Shown here: positions 1 to 7,728 of the stretch, piece by piece | Layout: each line of letters opens with the position of its first letter | Position numbering within the stretch: position 1 is the first letter of the stretch | Assembly (NCBI GenBank): GCA_021162655.1 | Contig: JAGGYI010000083.1 | Location: 1 to 47,648, forward strand | DNA length: 47,648 bases | Direction: 5' to 3' | Source of the DNA: Anaerolineae bacterium | GTDB taxonomy: Bacteria; Chloroflexota; Anaerolineae; UBA1429 | Notes under the pieces: generated by a model | Told to the model about the DNA's origin: nothing | Seen by the model: the letters and a program-made list of their open reading frames with translations, nothing else | The model's database searches: none | Position numbers and translations under genes: made by a program

Positions 1-58
1 CCTTTAGGCCCATCCCCTCTCCTCCAACTTGGATAAATCTCTCAATCAATCAATGAAC

Positions 59-790
59 TCAACAGGCACCACGGGCGCCAAGAACGACGGGAATTGTCTT
101 CAGAATAATTTTCAAGTCTAGCCAAAGCGAACGTTTTTGGACATATTCGAGATCCAAGCGGACCATCTCGTCAAAAGAAAGCTCATTCCGGCCCCGCACT
201 TGCCAGAGCCCCGTCAGGCCCTGTTTCACTGCAAGGCGCCGCCGATGCCATGGCTTGTACTGTTGTACTTCATAAGGGATAGCGGGACGAGGCCCGACAA
301 AACTCATTTCTCCTCGCAAAATGTTAACAAGTTGAGGAAGTTCATCAAGGCTAGTCTTGCGCAAAAAGCGCCCTACTTTTGTCACTCGTGGATCTTGCTC
401 TAGCTTATAAAGCCCTTTTCGTCCCTCTGTAGCTTTGACCTCCCCATTAATCAACTTGGACATGTACTGTCGATGGAGCCTTTGGTCTGCTCCATGGTAC
501 ATTGTGCGGAATTTATAGAATTCGAAAACACGCTGTTCAGGATGGGGATCTGACAAACTCTGCTCCCCCAGTACTCGCTTCTGACGAAAGATCACAGGGC
601 CAGGAGAATCCAAGGCAACCGCTAAAGCAATTATCACCATCAAAGGAGCTAAAAGTACCAGTAGAATACTCGCCAAAACGACATCCAACAACCGCTTGGA
701 TAAGCGGTAGAACAAATCCGTAGCAAGTGGGCCAAAGCCCAGTTGAGAGGCTACAGAGATCTCCCGAGCGTGAAGCAGTTTCGTTGCCAC
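59..790 (-). CDS. Bacterial sugar transferase (undecaprenyl-phosphate phosphoglycosyltransferase type)
   Basis: The protein (about 243 aa) probably moves a sugar-1-phosphate from a nucleotide sugar to a polyprenyl phosphate at the inner face of the membrane, the first step of exopolysaccharide or O-unit synthesis. Visible signatures of the family are KRLLDVV leading into one hydrophobic segment (about residues 36-60), FRQKRV, FYKFRTM, the TSLDELPQL segment with the Asp-Glu dyad, MSFVGPRP and GLTGLWQVRGR. It lacks the large N-terminal multi-helix part of WcaJ-type enzymes, so it is the short monotopic form. I chose the GTG at 790 because AAGGGGGAG lies just upstream; an ATG at 808 is possible but has no Shine-Dalgarno. 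No other polysaccharide genes are in the window, although more could lie to the left. The family call is secure; the sugar is unknown. Confidence 0.9.
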   Translation of the reverse strand: MATKLLHAREISVASQLGFGPLATDLFYRLSKRLLDVVLASILLVLLAPLMVIIALAVALDSPGPVIFRQKRVLGEQSLSDPHPEQRVFEFYKFRTMYHGADQRLHRQYMSKLINGEVKATEGRKGLYKLEQDPRVTKVGRFLRKTSLDELPQLVNILRGEMSFVGPRPAIPYEVQQYKPWHRRRLAVKQGLTGLWQVRGRNELSFDEMVRLDLEYVQKRSLWLDLKIILKTIPVVLGARGAC

Positions 791-903
791 TTGCTCCCCC
801 TTGCACATTCAGGGTACGGTCTTAAGTCCACCTCTACTTTACCACCTCCATATGAAACCTCCATGAACACTCTTTGGAGCTCCGATAACAATTTGTTCAT
901 CAA

Positions 904-931
904 TAAAAAAGGGCTGCCCAGACAGCAGCCC
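904..931 (-). terminator. Intrinsic terminator of the sigma/anti-sigma/bactofilin operon
   Basis: GGGCTGC (911-917) and GCAGCCC (925-931) form a 7-bp stem with a 7-nt loop. Read on the minus strand, the hairpin is followed directly by a run of six T. It lies 20 bp after the bactofilin-like stop codon, and separates that operon from the sugar transferase. Confidence 0.85.
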
Positions 932-951
932 CAACTTAACGTCTACTAATG

Positions 952-1971
952 TTAGTTTTCTTTCTCCCCCAAAGTTTGCGGCAGTTCATGGCCTCCTCCC
1001 TTGAGCAAAACCAACTCAAGCGAAGTGCCAAAACGAGTAAGCACCACCGCTCCTATGCCCCAGGCGATTATTAACAAACTCAGCAAGGAACCTACATAGG
1101 GTATCCAACTCGGTAAAGCAAGCAAAAGGCTCCCTACTAATACTTCTCCCAAAGGCCCCCCTCCGTTTGTCCCCATAGTCTGGAAAAGCTGGTTCCCCAC
1201 AACCTTACCAGCCGCTGCCCAGCCCAAAAGCCCTGCCAAAAGCACCCCCAGAATGAGGCCAAAAGCAAGGGGGAGACCTATGCAAAGGATCGCCAGTAAA
1301 GGAACAAGCACCGCTATTAGTATCAATGTCAGAAGGCCTACCCCAAAGCTCAGTAATGCAGAGTGCCGAAGGACATGAGCAACACGGTCAACATGGGTGG
1401 GAAAGAAACTCACCACTAGGGCTACCAAAAAGAGCAAAAGTATCGTCACGCCTATCCTTCGAATAAAACGAAGAAACCATCGCCACATGTCCCAGCGATG
1501 CGCGGCCCTCTCTACTCCCGATTTATCCTGCGGCACGCCCTTCAACTGCTCACCCAAAACCCTAGGGAACTTGAGAGTGGGTGCATTGCCCAAGCCTATT
1601 GTCTCGTTCCCTTTGATCCGCGCCTTGGGATGACGTCGAAGATGCCCCAAAACTGTCAGATCTCCATGAATGACTGCACTGTCCGTCAGCTCAAGCACTC
1701 CTCCAAAGGAAACCACACTACCCCGAACTTCCCCTTCAATCCGAGCCTCACTTCCCATAAGTACTATGTCGCCCTCAACGAGGCTTTTTCTCTGGAGGTA
1801 CACTCGGCCTCCAAAAACCACTAAATCCTCCGAAAGTCTTTCTCCAGGACCCAGGGTGAACTCCTGCCCAAAGACGGTAACAGCATTCTCCCCTCTATCA
1901 GCCCAAACCGGCAAAGGAAAGGAAACCAAAAGCACTACAACAACGAGAACCTCCAAGAGGGCCTTCTTCAT
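952..1971 (-). CDS. Exported bactofilin-like protein with C-terminal membrane domain
   Basis: A 339-aa protein with a signal peptide (hydrophobic residues about 6-24 ending VWA|D), then a short beta-helix-like segment (about 40-125) with the repeating pattern LVEGDIVLMGSEARIEGEVR and SVVSFGGVLELTDSAVIHGD, typical of polymer-forming bactofilin/DUF583-like modules. After a charged linker come several hydrophobic helices (about 170-325) rich in Leu, Gly and Val. The layout suggests an extracytoplasmic beta-helix anchored in the membrane. It is the last gene behind an ECF sigma factor and its anti-sigma factor, so it is probably part of that envelope-stress regulon. The Shine-Dalgarno GGAGGGATGAG precedes ATG 1971. 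The role is inferred; bactofilins are normally cytoplasmic scaffolds, and this exported arrangement is a different architecture. Confidence 0.75.
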   Translation of the reverse strand: MKKALLEVLVVVVLLVSFPLPVWADRGENAVTVFGQEFTLGPGERLSEDLVVFGGRVYLQRKSLVEGDIVLMGSEARIEGEVRGSVVSFGGVLELTDSAVIHGDLTVLGHLRRHPKARIKGNETIGLGNAPTLKFPRVLGEQLKGVPQDKSGVERAAHRWDMWRWFLRFIRRIGVTILLLFLVALVVSFFPTHVDRVAHVLRHSALLSFGVGLLTLILIAVLVPLLAILCIGLPLAFGLILGVLLAGLLGWAAAGKVVGNQLFQTMGTNGGGPLGEVLVGSLLLALPSWIPYVGSLLSLLIIAWGIGAVVLTRFGTSLELVLLKGGGHELPQTLGEKEN

Positions 1972-2003
1972 CTTCTCATCCCTCCATCCTCCCAGGAGCT
2001 AGC

Positions 2004-2537
2004 TCACACCCGCCGCCCGCGATACCCTCGAAAGAGAACTATGTATAACCACAAAATCATCAAAAAGGCTGCCAAGCAAGACCAACTGATCAGCACAAGT
2101 CCCCCTCCGCTCTCAAAAAGCACCCGGAGCCACAGAACGAACACCTGCACGACAAGAACGCCTGTCCTGAACAGGCAATCCAACACTCGAAAAGCATCCC
2201 AAGCGCTCAAAACCGACCAAACTCTCCAGGCACCATCCCAGAAAACTACTCCCCAAACAAACAAAAGTGCCCCCAAAGCAAATCCTAACCCCCAAAACAA
2301 GAGCCTCTGCCTTCGGGCCCTGGCCTCCATTCGAGCCATAACCAAAGGGACAAGATCCCGAGGTGGAGACACCCTTTCAGCACCCTGCAACAGTTGGTCT
2401 GCAGCTAGCATCATTCCCCATTCTTTTGCACAATGAGGGCAGGACTGAAGGTGTTCTTCCAATTCTTCCCACTGTGCCTGAGTAAGAAGTCCGTCCAACT
2501 GTAAGGACATCCATTCAGAGGCTTGCTGGCAACGCAT
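2004..2537 (-). CDS. Zinc-finger anti-sigma factor (membrane)
   Basis: A 177-aa protein that starts with a zf-HC2 type anti-sigma domain: an N-terminal Cys3 and the HLQSCPHC motif (H-x3-C-x2-C, about residues 29-36), the zinc-binding signature of ZAS anti-sigma factors. The rest holds about three hydrophobic segments (about 78-100, 115-135 and 145-170), so it should sit in the cytoplasmic membrane with the zinc domain inside. It overlaps the end of the ECF sigma gene by 23 nt, which fits translational coupling and a sigma/anti-sigma pair. The start is supported by AAAGGAG seven bases before ATG 2537. By family knowledge it would hold the adjacent sigma factor until an envelope signal arrives; the signal cannot be told from sequence. 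Confidence 0.85.
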   Translation of the reverse strand: MRCQQASEWMSLQLDGLLTQAQWEELEEHLQSCPHCAKEWGMMLAADQLLQGAERVSPPRDLVPLVMARMEARARRQRLLFWGLGFALGALLFVWGVVFWDGAWRVWSVLSAWDAFRVLDCLFRTGVLVVQVFVLWLRVLFESGGGLVLISWSCLAAFLMILWLYIVLFRGYRGRRV

Positions 2538-3108
2538 CGCGCGACTCCTTTGAGACTTGCGTCTCTTCCGAAACTTGGAGAAGCTTGGCCATCATTTTCC
2601 TTGCCCGGTGTAAGCGAGACTTGATTGCACTTTGACTCGTTTCAAGCATTCTCGCCATTTCCTCATAGGAATACCCGTACCAATAGCGCAAAATAACAAC
2701 TACTCGATACTGAGGGGGCAACTTTGAAAGAATCCTCCGCACAGCCACCTGCTCTTCATGTTGGAGGAAGCGCTCCTCTGGTTGAGGGCGCCGGTCGGGC
2801 ATCCAACGCCACGACTTGATCCCCTCCAAAGAGACAAAACGCCCCTTTCTCTTTCTCAGCTGGTCGAGGCAATAGTGCGAAGCGATAGAGAGGATCCATG
2901 AGGAAAATTTGTAGCCAGGATCATAGGTATGTAAACGAGAGAATGCCCGTAAAAAGGTCTCTTGGGTTGCATCCTCCGCCTCGTCTGGGTCACCCAACAT
3001 TCGATAGGCCAAATTATATACGGGAGCCTGATACGCCCGAATCAACTGACAAAAGGCTTCTTTATCTCCCTTTTGAGCTAGCGAAACCCAGCGCTCCTCC
3101 TCTACCAT
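2515..3108 (-). CDS. ECF-family RNA polymerase sigma factor
   Basis: A 197-aa sigma-70 family protein of the ECF (RpoE/SigW-like) type. Region 2 is seen as AFCQLIRAYQAPVYNLAYRM, followed by DPDEAEDATQETFLRAFSRL and FSSWILSIASHYCLDQLRKR. Region 4 is seen as LSKLPPQYRVVVILRYWYGY and YEEMARMLETSQSAIKSRLH, the helix-turn-helix that reads the -35 element. Between them is a 30-residue basic linker. GTG at 3114 is an alternative start two codons upstream; ATG 3108 follows a G-rich stretch. It directs RNA polymerase to stress promoters and is probably controlled by the overlapping downstream anti-sigma gene. It is divergent from the deoxynucleoside kinase operon. Confidence 0.92.
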   Translation of the reverse strand: MVEEERWVSLAQKGDKEAFCQLIRAYQAPVYNLAYRMLGDPDEAEDATQETFLRAFSRLHTYDPGYKFSSWILSIASHYCLDQLRKRKGRFVSLEGIKSWRWMPDRRPQPEERFLQHEEQVAVRRILSKLPPQYRVVVILRYWYGYSYEEMARMLETSQSAIKSRLHRARKMMAKLLQVSEETQVSKESRDALPASL

Positions 3109-3193
3109 CCCCACCCCGCCAATCCCTTTACAGGCCTTTGATCCTCGCGTGTTTTACTACAATACGTAGATGCGTTAGCAAAGTTGCATCTTC

Positions 3194-3222
3194 TTGACAA
3201 AGCCCTTTCCTCCCCCTATTCT
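3194..3222 (+). promoter_or_regulatory. Sigma70-type promoter of the deoxynucleoside kinase operon
   Basis: TTGACA (3194-3199) and TATTCT (3217-3222) are separated by exactly 17 bp, placing the transcript start near 3229, about 16 nt before ATG 3245. The -35 is perfect; the -10 matches 4 of 6 bases. Confidence 0.55.
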
Positions 3223-3244
3223 CAAGAACTGGGAGAAAAAGATC

Positions 3245-4210
3245 ATGTCTAAAGAACATTATTACATCGCCATCGAAGGGCCCATCGGTGTAGGCAAAAC
3301 CACTCTCGCGCGGCTCATGCAGCCCGAGTTTGAAGCGCAACTTGTTCTAGAAGTTTTCGAGGAAAACCCTTTCCTCACCAAATTCTATATAGATAGAGAG
3401 GCTTACGCCTTCCAGACCCAAATCTTTTTTCTCCTTAGCCGTTACCGCCAGCACCGTGATTTAGCCTCAATGCTCCGTCAAGGAAACATCATTAGCGACT
3501 ATGCTTTCATCAAAGATTGGATCTTTGCCCACATCAACCTTCGAGGGGATGAACTTGAAACTTATGAACAGCTCTACCGTATCCTCTGCCAACATGTCGT
3601 CTCGCCAGATCTCATCGTTTATCTGGATGCTGACGTTTCCGTCTTGATGGAGCGCATCACTCTACGCGATCGAAGCTACGAACGCAACATCTCTCCCGAA
3701 TATCTCGAGGCCCTGCGCGGGGCCTACGAAACTTTCTTTGCCGATTACAGCGAATCCCCTGTGCTACGCATCGACACAAACCACCTCGATATCGTCCACA
3801 AGCCTGATGACCTCGATCAAGTGATTCAACGAGTACGCTCCGCCCTCAGGCATGGCACCCACCAGCCAGCCCTTCCCCAATTCGAGCCCTTATCTAGCGT
3901 GAGTGGAGCCTCTGCTAAAACACCGCGTAGGCTCTTCTCCCCTTACCCTCAGGGAGAGAAGGAGACCTCAACTCTGCTGCTTCATTTGGTAGAAAACACA
4001 AGCTCTCTACTGCACTCCCTCATCCAGCTATGGGTCCAGCACAATACTTTCGCCCAAGAGCCTGACCAGGCACTACAAAAAGCCCTTGGCCAGCTTTACC
4101 AAATGAGGGACCAATTAACCAAAACCATCGAGGATCTCTCACTCCTTGGCCAATGCGCTGGTTCCGATCCTTTTTCCTCAGAATCAACATCCCCTAACAA
4201 GAAGGCCTGA
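3245..4210 (+). CDS. Deoxynucleoside kinase with C-terminal extension
   Basis: A 321-aa P-loop kinase of the deoxynucleoside kinase family (dCK/dGK/dAK type), which phosphorylates salvaged deoxynucleosides. The P-loop is GPIGVGKTT (residues 12-20), the specificity segment is EENPFLTKFYIDREAYAFQT (39-58), and the lid arginines are in RDRSYERNISPEYL (141-154). The core ends near residue 200, as usual for the family. About 120 further residues follow: a Pro/Ser-rich linker, then a helical part (about 240-305) rich in Leu and Gln that I do not recognise. ATG 3245 is chosen because GGGAG precedes it and the P-loop then sits at the normal position. Its stop overlaps the start of the next kinase gene by one base. 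Tandem pairs in Bacillus and Lactobacillus work as different-specificity or heterodimeric kinases; the same is inferred here. Confidence 0.88.
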   Translation: MSKEHYYIAIEGPIGVGKTTLARLMQPEFEAQLVLEVFEENPFLTKFYIDREAYAFQTQIFFLLSRYRQHRDLASMLRQGNIISDYAFIKDWIFAHINLRGDELETYEQLYRILCQHVVSPDLIVYLDADVSVLMERITLRDRSYERNISPEYLEALRGAYETFFADYSESPVLRIDTNHLDIVHKPDDLDQVIQRVRSALRHGTHQPALPQFEPLSSVSGASAKTPRRLFSPYPQGEKETSTLLLHLVENTSSLLHSLIQLWVQHNTFAQEPDQALQKALGQLYQMRDQLTKTIEDLSLLGQCAGSDPFSSESTSPNKKA

Positions 4211-4851
4211 TGAAAGGAACAAAAGCGATCATCGCTATAGCAGGCAACATAGGAGCTGGCAAATCAACCCTAGCCCACCTCCTTGCTAAAACCAAAGGAT
4301 GGGAAGCCCATCTTGAATTAGCCAACGATAACCCTTACCTCGCAGACTTTTATCTTGATATGCGGAGGTGGAGCTTTCATTCACAGATATACTTCCTCGC
4401 CCGGAGGCTAAGACAGCAACTCGCTCTTGCTCACCTCTCCAAAACTGCCATCTTGGATCGAACACTTTATGAAGATGCCGAAGTTTTTGCCCGAAACCTT
4501 TACCTTCAGGGGCTAATGAGCCCCAGAGACTATCAAACATATAATGAGCTTTACCAAGCGGCCCGCCTTCTCGCGAGTCCCCCCACTCTGTTAATTTACC
4601 TCCGTGCTTCCGTAACGACTCTATTGAAACACATCCACAGCCGAGGGCGCCACTATGAACGTAGCATTTCGCCACAGTATTTGAGGCAATTAAACTCTCT
4701 CTACGAAGAATGGATTGAACGTTTCGATCTCTCGCCCATACTTGTCTTGCCTATGAATGAGCTGGATTTTGTCTTACATCCTGAAGAAGCTTCATGGGCA
4801 ATTCACCAGATCGTCACTAAACTCTACCAGTTGGGTATAGTGCCCATTTAA
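4210..4851 (+). CDS. Deoxynucleoside kinase (deoxyguanosine/deoxyadenosine kinase-like)
   Basis: A 213-aa deoxynucleoside kinase of ordinary length. The P-loop is GNIGAGKSTLA (about 12-22), the base-binding segment ELANDNPYLADFYLDMRRW, the DRT catalytic triplet in ILDRTLYEDAEVFARN (Asp-Arg pair that binds substrate), and the lid is RGRHYERSISPQYL. The DRxxYED form resembles bacterial dGK enzymes, whereas the preceding gene has SDYAFIKD at this place, so the two probably differ in substrate. Translation is coupled to the upstream kinase (TGATG overlap). Its 3' end overlaps the convergent phosphodiesterase gene by 4 bp. Role: purine deoxynucleoside salvage in the cytoplasm. Confidence 0.9.
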   Translation: MKGTKAIIAIAGNIGAGKSTLAHLLAKTKGWEAHLELANDNPYLADFYLDMRRWSFHSQIYFLARRLRQQLALAHLSKTAILDRTLYEDAEVFARNLYLQGLMSPRDYQTYNELYQAARLLASPPTLLIYLRASVTTLLKHIHSRGRHYERSISPQYLRQLNSLYEEWIERFDLSPILVLPMNELDFVLHPEEASWAIHQIVTKLYQLGIVPI

Positions 4852-5333
4852 AACTCGATGATCTCTGCCTCTCCCTTTTCTGTGTCATAGATTGCAATGC
4901 TTCGCACACCAAGCCGTCCCATAACTTCTCCAGGATTCAACAACAAAGTACGTCCCACCCATTCCTGGGCTCTTTGATGATTATGCCCATAACAGACCAA
5001 ATCATACTGCTGGCCTTTGGCCAGAGCTCGCCCTAGATGCGGATAATGAGTTAAGGCAATAGAGCGCCCCTCCAGTTCAAGCTCCCCAAATCCTCCCAAA
5101 ATCTCGACATTTCCTGCTTTGGCAGCATTTTGGCCAATAAGCAACTTGTCCCCATCGTTATTTCCCCAAACGAGATACACCTTCCCCGCAAAGCCTTGGG
5201 CAATTTCTGTAATAGTAAAAGGCGCACAGAGATCACCCAAACAAAGCAGAACTTCACAGCCTTGGAGCCTTTGCAGAGCTTCCCGCAAGGCCCAAATATT
5301 GTCGTGAATATCAGAAATCACTCCGATACGCAT
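4848..5333 (-). CDS. YfcE/MJ0936-type metallophosphoesterase
   Basis: A 161-aa calcineurin-like phosphoesterase of the small YfcE family. All metal-binding blocks are present: SDIHDN (D-x-H, residues 7-12), LGDLC (GD), WGNNDG (GNxD), LTHYPH (GH-like block) and CYGHNHQ (GHTH-like). The length equals the family norm. Related enzymes hydrolyse phosphodiesters in vitro, and the natural substrate is usually unknown. The start has AAAGGAGGAGG about 9 bases upstream. It lies alone on the minus strand between two plus-strand operons and overlaps the upstream kinase gene tail to tail by 4 bp. Confidence 0.88.
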   Translation of the reverse strand: MRIGVISDIHDNIWALREALQRLQGCEVLLCLGDLCAPFTITEIAQGFAGKVYLVWGNNDGDKLLIGQNAAKAGNVEILGGFGELELEGRSIALTHYPHLGRALAKGQQYDLVCYGHNHQRAQEWVGRTLLLNPGEVMGRLGVRSIAIYDTEKGEAEIIEF

Positions 5334-5401
5334 CGCCGTTCCCTCCTCCTTTGGAAGTTAATTTCATTCTACCACTTTGCCCCCAAGTGGGAAAGATATG
5401 C

Positions 5402-5430
5402 TTGACCATTTCAACAAGCTCCGGTATGAT
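5402..5430 (+). promoter_or_regulatory. Sigma70-type promoter of the glycan-processing operon
   Basis: TTGACC (5402-5407), a 17-bp spacer and TATGAT (5425-5430), each 5 of 6 to consensus. The predicted start near 5437 lies about 28 nt before ATG 5465 and heads a run of six co-directional genes. Confidence 0.7.
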
Positions 5431-5464
5431 CGTAAATTTAGAAAACTCAAAAGAGGCAAGTACT

Positions 5465-6679
5465 ATGGAGATATTAGTAAAAACCTTGACTCTTGAGGAA
5501 ATTCAACACGCCATTGACCAGGTCTCTCTCTATGGAGGGGGCCGAGTGTTTCTTCCAGAAGGAATTTGTCTTCTCCAGAATGCAATTCAAATGCGTAGCG
5601 GGGTTAGGCTAGAGGGAGTACCGGGGAAAACTATCTTGAAAAAGCTTCCCTCCACCTCAGCCCGGATCAAAGGCTACCTGGGGTACGGGCATTATGAAGT
5701 ACGGGTCCATGAACCCGCCAAATTCTCCAGAGGCATGGGTATTTATATCTATGATGAACAAGCTGGAGGATTTTACACCACCACTGCTACCATCCTTGAT
5801 ATTGTAGGAGACCGTCTCTACATCGATCAGATGCTCAACCATGACTATAGCGAAGAGCGAGGGGGCACCGTCGTCACCGTACACCCCCTCGTCTCTTTCC
5901 GTGGGGTCCGTCACGCCTCCATCGCCCATCTAGTACTCGACGGCAACCTGGAAGAGGAGCCCAACCATATCAATGGCTGCCGAGGAGGCAACGTTTACAT
6001 GCTTATGTCTCACGACATCACCGTTGAGCACGTCGAAGTGAAAAACTTTAACGGCGATGGTATTAGTTTCCAGCAGTGCACCGACGTCCGCGTTCGGCAA
6101 AGCTTCATCCACCACAACGCTGGCCATGGGCTCCATCCAGGAAGCGGCTCTGTACGTTACTGGCTTTTGGAAAACAAGATCACTCACAATCAGCAGTGCG
6201 GCATCTTTTATTGTCTTCGTACTACCCACTCCCTTTGTGCCCATAACGTCATCGAGAACAATGGCTCTGAAGGCATCTCTTTAGGCGAAAGGGACACTCA
6301 CCACCTCATTCAAAAAAACAAGATCGCTTCCAACGGAAGCTGTGGCATTTACTTCCGCCCCAGCCAGTTCCCGGCGGATTACACCGAGATCATTGAAAAT
6401 GAAATCTCAGACAATTGCACTGCCCAAGGAAAGGCCCAGATCACCATTTGCTCATCTCCCAAGTTCATCCAAATAGCAAGAAACTCTCTTTCGAGCAAAG
6501 AAGGCCTACTTTCTATTGAAGGGAACCCTTCAGAACTCTATATTAGCAACAACCAACCCGAGATCTACCCTGGAGCACGCCCCGGGGTACACCACGAGGA
6601 AGTAAAGTTACCTGTAGGCCCAGAAGTGGCCGGCCCAGATTCGGCCAGGCACCTCAATGTTCTTTTAACCACACTTTGA
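5465..6679 (+). CDS. Right-handed parallel beta-helix protein (polysaccharide lyase/hydrolase-like)
   Basis: A 404-aa protein whose N-terminus (LTLEEIQHAIDQVSLYGGGR then VFLPEGICLL) matches the start of pectate-lyase-3 type beta-helices, followed by many PbH1-like turns: HDITVEHVEVKNFNGDGISF, VRVRQSFIHHNAGHGL, WLLENKITHNQQCGIFY and CAHNVIENNGSEGISLGE, running to about residue 370. Such proteins bind or cleave acidic or decorated polysaccharides; the catalytic residues cannot be assigned by eye. No signal peptide is seen from ATG 5465 (preceded by AGAGG), and the upstream in-frame ATG at 5351 precedes the promoter and is rejected. It is the first gene of an operon with an SGNH hydrolase, a GH27 enzyme and a sulfatase, so an intracellular glycan role is inferred. 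Confidence 0.78.
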   Translation: MEILVKTLTLEEIQHAIDQVSLYGGGRVFLPEGICLLQNAIQMRSGVRLEGVPGKTILKKLPSTSARIKGYLGYGHYEVRVHEPAKFSRGMGIYIYDEQAGGFYTTTATILDIVGDRLYIDQMLNHDYSEERGGTVVTVHPLVSFRGVRHASIAHLVLDGNLEEEPNHINGCRGGNVYMLMSHDITVEHVEVKNFNGDGISFQQCTDVRVRQSFIHHNAGHGLHPGSGSVRYWLLENKITHNQQCGIFYCLRTTHSLCAHNVIENNGSEGISLGERDTHHLIQKNKIASNGSCGIYFRPSQFPADYTEIIENEISDNCTAQGKAQITICSSPKFIQIARNSLSSKEGLLSIEGNPSELYISNNQPEIYPGARPGVHHEEVKLPVGPEVAGPDSARHLNVLLTTL

Positions 6680-6687
6680 GGGTCCCA

Positions 6688-7725
6688 ATGGAACTAGTTA
6701 TCCCTTTTCCCGATTCTCGCATTCATGTCCACGGACTTGGGTGGTACGCAGAGACCCGTCCTTTTCTCTGGCGCTTTCCCCAAAGGTTTCATTCTGTTCT
6801 CCCTGAAGGCCTTTTCGAGGCTGGCAAGCAAACCGCTGGAGTACGGCTGAGGTTTCGCACCGATTCGGGTCACCTGAGCCTCAGAGCATCTTTCCCTTCC
6901 GAGCCTTACCCTCACCCTAACATGACCCGCTACACCGCCCAAGGGATCGCTACGTATGTGGGCGGACAGTGTTGGTCCTCAGTGATCCCTTCAGAGGGGG
7001 GAAAAGGCGAGGTGGAGGTTGTCCTTTTCCACCGAGCTCCTCGAAGGGAAAAAGAAGTTTGTCTTTATCTTCCTCTCTACGGCAGCATAGATATCCACGA
7101 ACTCATTCTGGATGCCGATGCCTCGCTGGCTCCTCCACGACCATATGCGCATCCGTTACCCGTCGTCTTTTACGGCACATCGATTACTCAGGGGGGATGT
7201 GCCTCACGTCCGGGGTTAAGCTACCAAGCCATGCTCTCTCGCCAATTGAACATCGACTATATCAACATGGGCTTCAGTGGCAGAGGAAAGTGCGAATCCC
7301 AGGTCGCCCTAATCCTCGCAGAACTCCGGACTAGCTGTTTTGTGTTAGACGTCGGACAGAACAACACCCCCGAAGAACTCGAACAACGCATAGGGCCTTT
7401 CATCGACATACTTCGGGAGGCACAACCCAAGACCCCTCTGCTCATCACGATACCTATTTTCTACAACGCCGAACTATGGTCCTCCGAATATGCCCAGGAG
7501 AGCGAGAAGAAACGCGAGATCATTCGCGATGCTGTCCTTCAGCGTAAGCAAGCAGGAGATACTCGAATTTTCCTCTTGGAGAAAGATCACTACTTGGGGG
7601 AATGGTTCACTGATGGCTCAGTGGATGGCGGACATCCAAACGATCTCGGCTTCTTTCACATGGCCAAAGGGATGGCCTCCCTCCTTTCTCAAATATTAGA
7701 CCTTCCCCAAAAGAGGAGTGCATAA
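6688..7725 (+). CDS. SGNH/GDSL-family hydrolase (putative carbohydrate esterase)
   Basis: A 345-aa two-domain protein. The N-terminal part (about 1-150) is beta-rich, like the N-terminal domain of CE2-type and related acetyl esterases. The C-terminal part is an SGNH fold: block I is FYGTSITQGG with nucleophile Ser165, block II is NMGFSGRG, block III is LDVGQNNT, and block V is DGGHPNDLG with the Asp-x-x-His pair. It likely removes an acyl group from a sugar. No signal peptide is seen, so it is cytoplasmic. ATG 6688 follows GAGGG, 8 bases after the stop of the beta-helix gene; a TTG at 6676 overlaps that stop and is less likely. Only 3 bp separate it from the GH27 gene. The acyl group and substrate are unknown. 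Confidence 0.83.
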   Translation: MELVIPFPDSRIHVHGLGWYAETRPFLWRFPQRFHSVLPEGLFEAGKQTAGVRLRFRTDSGHLSLRASFPSEPYPHPNMTRYTAQGIATYVGGQCWSSVIPSEGGKGEVEVVLFHRAPRREKEVCLYLPLYGSIDIHELILDADASLAPPRPYAHPLPVVFYGTSITQGGCASRPGLSYQAMLSRQLNIDYINMGFSGRGKCESQVALILAELRTSCFVLDVGQNNTPEELEQRIGPFIDILREAQPKTPLLITIPIFYNAELWSSEYAQESEKKREIIRDAVLQRKQAGDTRIFLLEKDHYLGEWFTDGSVDGGHPNDLGFFHMAKGMASLLSQILDLPQKRSA

Positions 7726-7728
7726 GCA

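Noticed and set aside
5351-5464. Longer N-terminus for the beta-helix protein from ATG 5351
   Set aside because: It would start before the TTGACC/TATGAT promoter and has no Shine-Dalgarno, while ATG 5465 has one.
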